A stretch of 7,097 nucleotides of DNA from Alphaproteobacteria bacterium. GTDB taxonomy: Bacteria; Pseudomonadota; Alphaproteobacteria; Micropepsales; Micropepsaceae. The position numbers and the translations under genes are program-made. Positions 1 to 7,097 of the stretch are shown here, one piece after another. The stretch's first letter is position 1. Each line of letters opens with the position of its first letter. Under the pieces are notes generated by a model. It was not told the origin of the DNA. It did no database searches and worked only from the letters and a program-made list of their open reading frames with translations. The stretch covers positions 1 to 7,097 of the forward strand of contig CANGRN010000073.1 in assembly GCA_947455695.1 (NCBI GenBank), written 5' to 3'.

Positions 1-600
1 ATAATCTTTCTTTTTAAGCGCAATAAGCGAATCCAGGTTTGCCAGCATGCCGCGCTCATACAGGTTCAGCTTTGGGATGGAAGATGCCGTGGCCAAAGTC
101 GCCTGCGCATCGTCCCATTTTTCCGCTTTCACACTGTCAATGGCATCCCGATAGGCTTGCGCAATAGCGGGCCGTCCGCCACGCCCGAAGCCCCGCATGG
201 TGAAAATCATCACGAAATTGCGACAGGTTTCAACGGGCTTTCCGTTGATAGTGGCAGGTTTGTAGAGCCAGTCCTTGATAGTCTTTACTGTAACATCGGC
301 AAACACCTGCGGTCCTACGGTCGAAAGAACCGAAATATCGCTGACATGGCCATCGGTTTTGATCTTGAAAAGAAGGCGGACGTAACCCTCGACGTAAGTT
401 TCATTGGAAACCAGGAATTCGTGCGGATAAGGTGGAAGCGGTTGGGTCACCCCAACAGCTGGAGTGGAGTTGGCACATGCGGTTACGCAAGGCAGCGTTC
501 GCACCGCAGGCAGATCTTCATCGGCCAGCGAATTTGCGCTGCAGAAGGTGCAACCGAACAGCAGATAAAGCGAAATTCGCGCGAGTGCGTTGAGCCGCAT
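1..600 (-). CDS. Secreted TonB C-terminal-domain protein with TPR-like tail (partial, C-terminus missing)
   Basis: The first 200 codons are visible, and the frame is still open at the left edge. The ATG at 598-600 is preceded by AGGGG with a 5-base spacer. Residues 1-26 look like an export signal: basic start, hydrophobic core around 9-16 (ISLYLLFG), possible cleavage after SLA26. LFGC17 could instead be a lipobox, so lipoprotein export is an alternative. Residues about 52-136 match the TonB_C fold: PLPPYP, then YVRLLFKIKTDGHVSDISVL, a WLYKPATINGKPV segment, and a closing beta strand. Residues about 145-200 are helical and resemble a TPR unit (AYRDAIDSVKAEKWDDAQATL). The long proline-rich spacer and permanent N-terminal anchor of classical TonB are absent, so energy transduction to outer-membrane receptors is not assured. 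G+C is about 53%, well below the neighbours. The true partner and substrate are unknown. Confidence 0.8.
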   Translation of the reverse strand, partial: MRLNALARISLYLLFGCTFCSANSLADEDLPAVRTLPCVTACANSTPAVGVTQPLPPYPHEFLVSNETYVEGYVRLLFKIKTDGHVSDISVLSTVGPQVFADVTVKTIKDWLYKPATINGKPVETCRNFVMIFTMRGFGRGGRPAIAQAYRDAIDSVKAEKWDDAQATLATASSIPKLNLYERGMLANLDSLIALKKKDY

Positions 601-623
601 ATTTACCCCTGCTTCTGGTGCGG

Positions 624-653
624 ATTTTACACGACAGGATGCGCGATCGACAA
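624..653 (-). promoter_or_regulatory. Possible sigma70-type promoter for the TonB-C gene
   Basis: On the minus strand, TTGTCG (653-648) and TAAAAT (629-624) are separated by 18 bases. TAAAAT matches five of six bases of the -10 consensus; the -35 matches mainly in TTG. The site lies over the last codons and stop of the amidase gene. It would start transcription about 17-20 bases before the ATG, leaving room for the AGGGG ribosome binding site. This is pattern matching only, and the gene could equally be read through from upstream. Confidence 0.25.
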
Positions 654-1307
654 TCGTGACAATAGGTCAGCCAGCAGCGCCGCGCATTCTCCATCCCATT
701 GGCCGGTCAGACTTTTGGGACGGAAATGGCGCTGGAAGGCGGTAATGACCTTGTCCAAAGGGGCATTCGGGTCATAGCCGTAACGGGTCAGCGCTACGGC
801 CTCCAAATCGCTCTTCACGCCTTGCGGCCACACGCCGATGCCCGCCTCCGCCAGGCGCTGCCACGGAAACAACTCGCCCGGATCGTCCTTGCGCGACGGG
901 GCCACATCGCTGTGACCCAGCACGCGCGAGGCGGGAATGGCATGGCGCGCCAGGATGCCGCCGCACAGTTCGATCAGCGCCGCGATCTGCGCCTCGGGAA
1001 AGGCGCGATAGCCGAACTCATGGCCCGGATTGACGATCTCGATGCCGATGGAGCGGGAATTGATATTGTCCACGCCCGCCCAATGCGACACGCCGGCATG
1101 CCAGGCGCGCCGCTCTTCGGGCACATGCGCGTAAACCGTGCCGTCTTCGTCGACCGTGTAATGCGCCGACACCTTGGCTGCCGGATCGCACAGCCGCTCA
1201 ACCGCAGCCGCCCCGCTCGTCATGCCGGTATAGTGCAGCACCAGCATGTCGATGGCTGCGCCGCCCCGGTCATCGTGATTGGGCGATGGCCGCGCAACGG
1301 TCCGCAT
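627..1307 (-). CDS. ampD: AmpD-family N-acetylmuramyl-L-alanine amidase with C-terminal PG-binding-like domain
   Basis: This zinc amidase cleaves the lactyl-amide bond between (anhydro)MurNAc and the stem peptide. AmpD proteins do so in the cytoplasm during muropeptide recycling. Counting from the ATG at 1307, the protein has 226 residues. The Amidase_2 domain spans about 5-155. Likely zinc ligands are H25 (in VLHYTG), H132 (in GHSD) and D142 (in RKDDPG). E90 (IGIEIVN) and K140 align with the catalytic Glu and Lys of E. coli AmpD. Residues about 168-222 form a helical segment (RYGYD...AFQRHFRP) like the peptidoglycan-binding domain of longer relatives such as AmiD, so it exceeds E. coli AmpD (183 aa). 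No signal peptide is visible, which favours a cytosolic enzyme. It overlaps the upstream gene as TGATG, implying translational coupling. A GTG at 1310 is an alternative start, giving one more residue. No AmpR or beta-lactamase gene lies nearby. Confidence 0.93.
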   Translation of the reverse strand: MRTVARPSPNHDDRGGAAIDMLVLHYTGMTSGAAAVERLCDPAAKVSAHYTVDEDGTVYAHVPEERRAWHAGVSHWAGVDNINSRSIGIEIVNPGHEFGYRAFPEAQIAALIELCGGILARHAIPASRVLGHSDVAPSRKDDPGELFPWQRLAEAGIGVWPQGVKSDLEAVALTRYGYDPNAPLDKVITAFQRHFRPKSLTGQWDGECAALLADLLSRLSIAHPVV

Positions 1308-2008
1308 CACAAGCCTCGCTCGGTGCGGATCTTCTCATAGGCGCTGTTGATCGCCGCCAGCTTGTCATTGGCCAGCTTGAGGAATTCGGCCGGTACGCCG
1401 CGCGCCATCAGGCTGTCCGGATGGTTCTCGCGCACCAGGCGGCGATAGGTCTGTTTCAGCTCGTCATCGTCGGCGGCATAGGACAGGCCCAGGATGACAT
1501 AGGGATCGGTCAGCTCCGGCGCGAAATGGCTGGCGCGGATGCGGCGAAATTCATTGGGCGCAAAGCCGAAGATTTCCGCCACCCGCTCCAGGAATTTCGC
1601 CTCGCAGGGATGCAGCACCCCGTCCGCCTTGGCGATCTCGAACAGCCCGTCCAGTATGTCTTCCAGCATGGCGGGATTGCCCATGAACAGGCGCGCGATC
1701 TGGCCGGCATAATGCTCGAACCCCGCCACGTCCTGGCGCGCCAGGTTGAAGATGCGCCGCACATTGGCTTCTTCCTGCGGCGGCACCCCGAACACGCGCT
1801 GAAAGACGGCGAATTCTTCCTCCGTCACCACGCCGTCGGCGCGCGCCATTTTCCCGGCCAGGGCGATGACGGCGATGGTGAAGGTGACGCCGGGATCACT
1901 GTCCCTATCCAGGAAGAAATGGCCCGCCACGGCACCGACCAGCGCGCCGATGGGACCGCCCACAAACAGGCCGGCCGCGGCGCCACTGACTTTACCCCAG
2001 ACGGACAT
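1307..2008 (-). CDS. djlA: Membrane-anchored TerB/J-domain co-chaperone, DjlA-like
   Basis: The 233-residue protein has the three-part layout of DjlA. A glycine-rich hydrophobic segment at about 8-32 (AAAGLFVGGPIGALVGAVAG) should be a transmembrane helix. A TerB-like helical domain follows at about 40-155, with two acidic motifs, KMARADGVVTEEE (53-65) and AKADGVLHPCE (126-136). A C-terminal J domain at about 168-231 carries HPD at 196-198, the motif that stimulates DnaK ATPase. In E. coli DjlA the J domain faces the cytoplasm and works with DnaK; the same is inferred here. E. coli DjlA is 271 aa, so this one is somewhat short, mostly in the linker. The start is ATG 2008, chosen because AGGGGA sits just upstream; a longer open frame to 2200 overlaps metH and encodes an arginine-rich sequence with no domain. 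The gap from the metH stop is 8 bases, and the gene overlaps the amidase gene by one base. Substrates are unknown. Confidence 0.88.
   Translation of the reverse strand: MSVWGKVSGAAAGLFVGGPIGALVGAVAGHFFLDRDSDPGVTFTIAVIALAGKMARADGVVTEEEFAVFQRVFGVPPQEEANVRRIFNLARQDVAGFEHYAGQIARLFMGNPAMLEDILDGLFEIAKADGVLHPCEAKFLERVAEIFGFAPNEFRRIRASHFAPELTDPYVILGLSYAADDDELKQTYRRLVRENHPDSLMARGVPAEFLKLANDKLAAINSAYEKIRTERGL
1308..1317 (-). promoter_or_regulatory. Ribosome binding site deciding the amidase start
   Basis: GAGG at 1317-1314 lies inside the last codons of the upstream gene. It is 6 bases from the ATG at 1307 but only 3 bases from the GTG at 1310. The normal spacing favours the ATG, which shares its A with the TGA stop of the preceding gene. 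Confidence 0.5.
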
Positions 2009-2016
2009 CAATTCCC

Positions 2017-2018
<2 letters not shown>
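2009..2018 (-). promoter_or_regulatory. Ribosome binding site overlapping the metH stop codon
   Basis: AGGGGA at 2018-2013 uses the last two bases of the metH TAG stop (2019-2017) and is followed by a 4-base spacer before the ATG at 2008. This fixes the start of the TerB/J-domain gene. It also suggests that ribosomes ending metH help initiate the next gene. Confidence 0.7.
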
Positions 2019-5723
<3,705 letters not shown>

Positions 5724-5727
<4 letters not shown>

Positions 5728-6608
5728 GACAATTCCTTGGGGCGAATACCGAGAATGCGGCAGGCCGCGTAAGTCAGGTTGGCCTGGTTGAGGGTGTAGA
5801 AGTGGAACTGGCCGAAGCCGCGCGTGCGCAACTGCTGCACCTGGTCGGCCAGCACAGCGGCCGCCACGATACGCCGGGTTTCCACGTCGTCATCCAGCCC
5901 ATCATAGGCCTTTGCCAGCCAGGCGGGGATGGAGGCGCCGGTCTTGCCCGCCATGCGCGCCACGGCATTGAAGTTGGTGGTGGGGATGATGCCGGGCACC
6001 ACCGGAATGGTGATTCCGGCGGCCGCGGCATCGTCGCGGAACCGCGCCGTCAAATCATTGTCGAAACAGAACTGGCCCAGCGCGCGCGATGCGCCGGCGT
6101 CCATCTTGGCTTTCAGCAGTTCGATGTCATGGCCGTGACTGGGCGAGTCCGGATGACGTTCCGGATAAAAAGACACGCTGACTTCAAAGTCCGCGATCTT
6201 CTTGATGCCCGCGATCAGTTCCGGGGTGGAATTGTAGCCCTCCGGATGCTGCACATAAGGCCCGCTCATGCCGGGCATGTCGCCGCGCAGCGCCACGATA
6301 TGGCGGATGCCCGCATCCCAATAGGCGCGCACGATGTCGTCGATCTCGCCGCGCGAGGCGCCGACACAGGTCAGGTGCGCGGCCGGCTTGAGCGATGTCT
6401 CCTCCACGATGCGCTTGACGGTGGCATGGGTGCGTTCGCGGGTGGACCCGCCCGCGCCATAGGTGACCGAGACAAAGGACGGCGCCAGCGGCTCCAGCCG
6501 GCGGATCGCCAGCCACAGCGCCGCTTCCGCCTCCTCGGTCTTGGGCGGGGAGAATTCGAACGAGACCGCAAGCGGCCCCGGGTTTGTGATCAGATTTTCC
6601 AGGCTCAT
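5724..6608 (-). CDS. metF: 5,10-methylenetetrahydrofolate reductase
   Basis: This FAD-dependent cytosolic reductase turns 5,10-methylene-THF into 5-methyl-THF with NAD(P)H, supplying the methyl donor for the next gene, metH. The 294-residue protein is one TIM-barrel domain of normal length (E. coli 296). Visible motifs are FEFSPPK (17-23; E18 corresponds to the catalytic Glu of E. coli E28), SVTYGAGG (47-54), HLTCVG (78-83), ALRGD (106-110; D110 corresponds to D120, near the flavin), QFCFDND (179-185; Q179 in the folate site), PGIIP (205-209) and HFYTLNQ (269-275). ATG 6608 is chosen because it gives the normal N-terminus; the frame runs open to 6650, but those 14 extra codons are lysine/arginine-rich and overlap the preceding gene. 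The start overlaps the methyltransferase stop as ATGA, with only a weak AAGAAG Shine-Dalgarno, so coupling to the upstream gene is likely. Its own last codons carry the metH ribosome binding site. Confidence 0.97.
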
Positions 6609-7097
6609 GCGGCTTCTTTTTTGCTTTTTGCTTTTGCCGTGGCCAGCCACAGCTTGACGATGAGTTTTTCGCCTTCGCCCGTGGGCGCGATGGTTTCGCT
6701 GCCGGCATTGGCAAGCCCTGCGCCCGCGAACCAGCTTTCCACTTCCCGGTCCGAGAAACCCAGACGGCGATGGGCGAACTCATCGCGCAGGAACTCTTCC
6801 TTGTGGGGCGCGAAGTCGGCAATCAGCAGACGGCCGCCCGGCGCCATGACGCGCGCGGCCTCTGCCACCGCCGTGCCCGGATCATCTAGGTAATGCAGCA
6901 CCTGGTGGAACAGCACGACATCGAAACCGGCGCCGACGGCGCCATTGGGAAACGGCAGGCGATAGGTATCGCCCAGCCGCACCTGTGCGTTGTGAATATC
7001 GGCGCGCAGCAAACGGTCACGGGCGATGGCCAGCATGTCGGGACTGACATCAATGCCCACCGCGCGCCGCGCATGCGGTGCGATCAGTTCCAGCATC
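6605..7097 (-). CDS. SAM-dependent methyltransferase domain, probable C-terminal half of an ArsR-type SahR-like regulator (partial)
   Basis: The N-terminus lies beyond the right edge; 163 residues plus one base of the preceding codon are visible. Numbered from the first visible Met, they show a class I Rossmann methyltransferase: VGIDVSPDML (13-22, D16 contacting SAM ribose), RLGD (40-43), FDVVLFHQVLHYLDDP (58-73), and PGGRLLIADFAPH (86-98) followed by RRLGFSDREV. The glycine-rich first SAM motif would lie just outside the window. This ending is typical of proteins with an N-terminal ArsR/SmtB helix-turn-helix joined to a methyltransferase-like domain. SahR, an S-adenosylhomocysteine-responsive repressor of methionine-cycle genes in Proteobacteria, is built this way. 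Its position directly before metF and metH, with an ATGA overlap, fits that role, but the DNA-binding half is not seen, so a stand-alone methyltransferase remains possible. The lysine-rich tail AKAKSKK is encoded by an A-rich stretch that precedes metF. Confidence 0.82.
   Translation of the reverse strand, partial: MLELIAPHARRAVGIDVSPDMLAIARDRLLRADIHNAQVRLGDTYRLPFPNGAVGAGFDVVLFHQVLHYLDDPGTAVAEAARVMAPGGRLLIADFAPHKEEFLRDEFAHRRLGFSDREVESWFAGAGLANAGSETIAPTGEGEKLIVKLWLATAKAKSKKEAA

Noticed and set aside
441..456. Perfect inverted repeat GTTGGG-TCAC-CCCAAC, a possible small hairpin.
   Set aside because: It lies inside the TonB-like coding region about 150 bases after the start, has no T-run after it, and a 6-base stem can occur by chance.
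601..626. Possible terminator between the amidase and the TonB-like gene.
   Set aside because: The 26 bases contain no inverted repeat and no T-run in the transcribed direction, only the ribosome binding site and part of a possible -10 element.
157..777. A 206-codon plus-strand frame at the left end.
   Set aside because: The opposite strand encodes a signal peptide plus TonB-C domain with a good ribosome binding site. The plus frame also runs into the amidase gene and shows no domain.
6613..6636. T-runs on the plus strand that could resemble a terminator tail.
   Set aside because: No GC-rich stem precedes them, no plus-strand gene ends there, and they are explained by the lysine codons of the methyltransferase tail.
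5802..6893. A 363-codon plus-strand frame opposite metF and the methyltransferase.
   Set aside because: It is another high-G+C shadow frame spanning two well-supported genes, and its low-complexity Arg/Gly/Ala product matches no family I know.

Overview
The window looks like an ordinary chromosomal stretch of a GC-rich alphaproteobacterium. All six recognisable genes lie on the minus strand and occupy essentially all of the 7.1 kb. The alphaproteobacterial assignment is an inference. It rests on the gene order (methyltransferase, metF, metH), on a TerB/J-domain protein next to an AmpD-type amidase, and on high GC. Six 60-base lines sampled from the part right of position 626 average about 65% G+C by hand count. 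I cannot name a genus.

Read in the direction of transcription (right to left), the layout is as follows. First comes the C-terminal part of a SAM-dependent methyltransferase, cut by the right edge and probably the catalytic-type half of an ArsR-methyltransferase regulator of the SahR kind. It is followed by metF (5,10-methylenetetrahydrofolate reductase), metH (full-length cobalamin-dependent methionine synthase), a membrane-anchored TerB plus J-domain protein resembling DjlA, and an AmpD-family N-acetylmuramyl-L-alanine amidase. After a 26-base gap comes a secreted TonB-C-domain protein, cut by the left edge.

The first five genes are packed as one translationally coupled run: a 4-base ATGA overlap, a second 4-base ATGA overlap, an 8-base gap in which the next Shine-Dalgarno overlaps the metH stop, and a TGATG overlap. 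MetF makes 5-methyltetrahydrofolate and MetH uses it to remethylate homocysteine, so the right-hand three genes form a methionine / one-carbon unit, probably under control of the methyltransferase-type regulator. The downstream pair deals with protein quality control at the membrane and with cell-wall recycling, and has no obvious biochemical link to methionine. It may simply share the transcript.

The TonB-C gene at the left end stands apart. Its G+C is about 53% (318 of 600 bases counted), it has its own strong ribosome binding site and a possible promoter, and it has an unusual TonB-C plus helical-repeat layout. There is no RNA gene, mobile element, CRISPR array or convincing terminator. 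No gap between genes exceeds 26 bases. I found no clear sign of an undescribed system; the points most worth checking are the coupling of the met genes to the DjlA/AmpD pair and the odd TonB-like gene.
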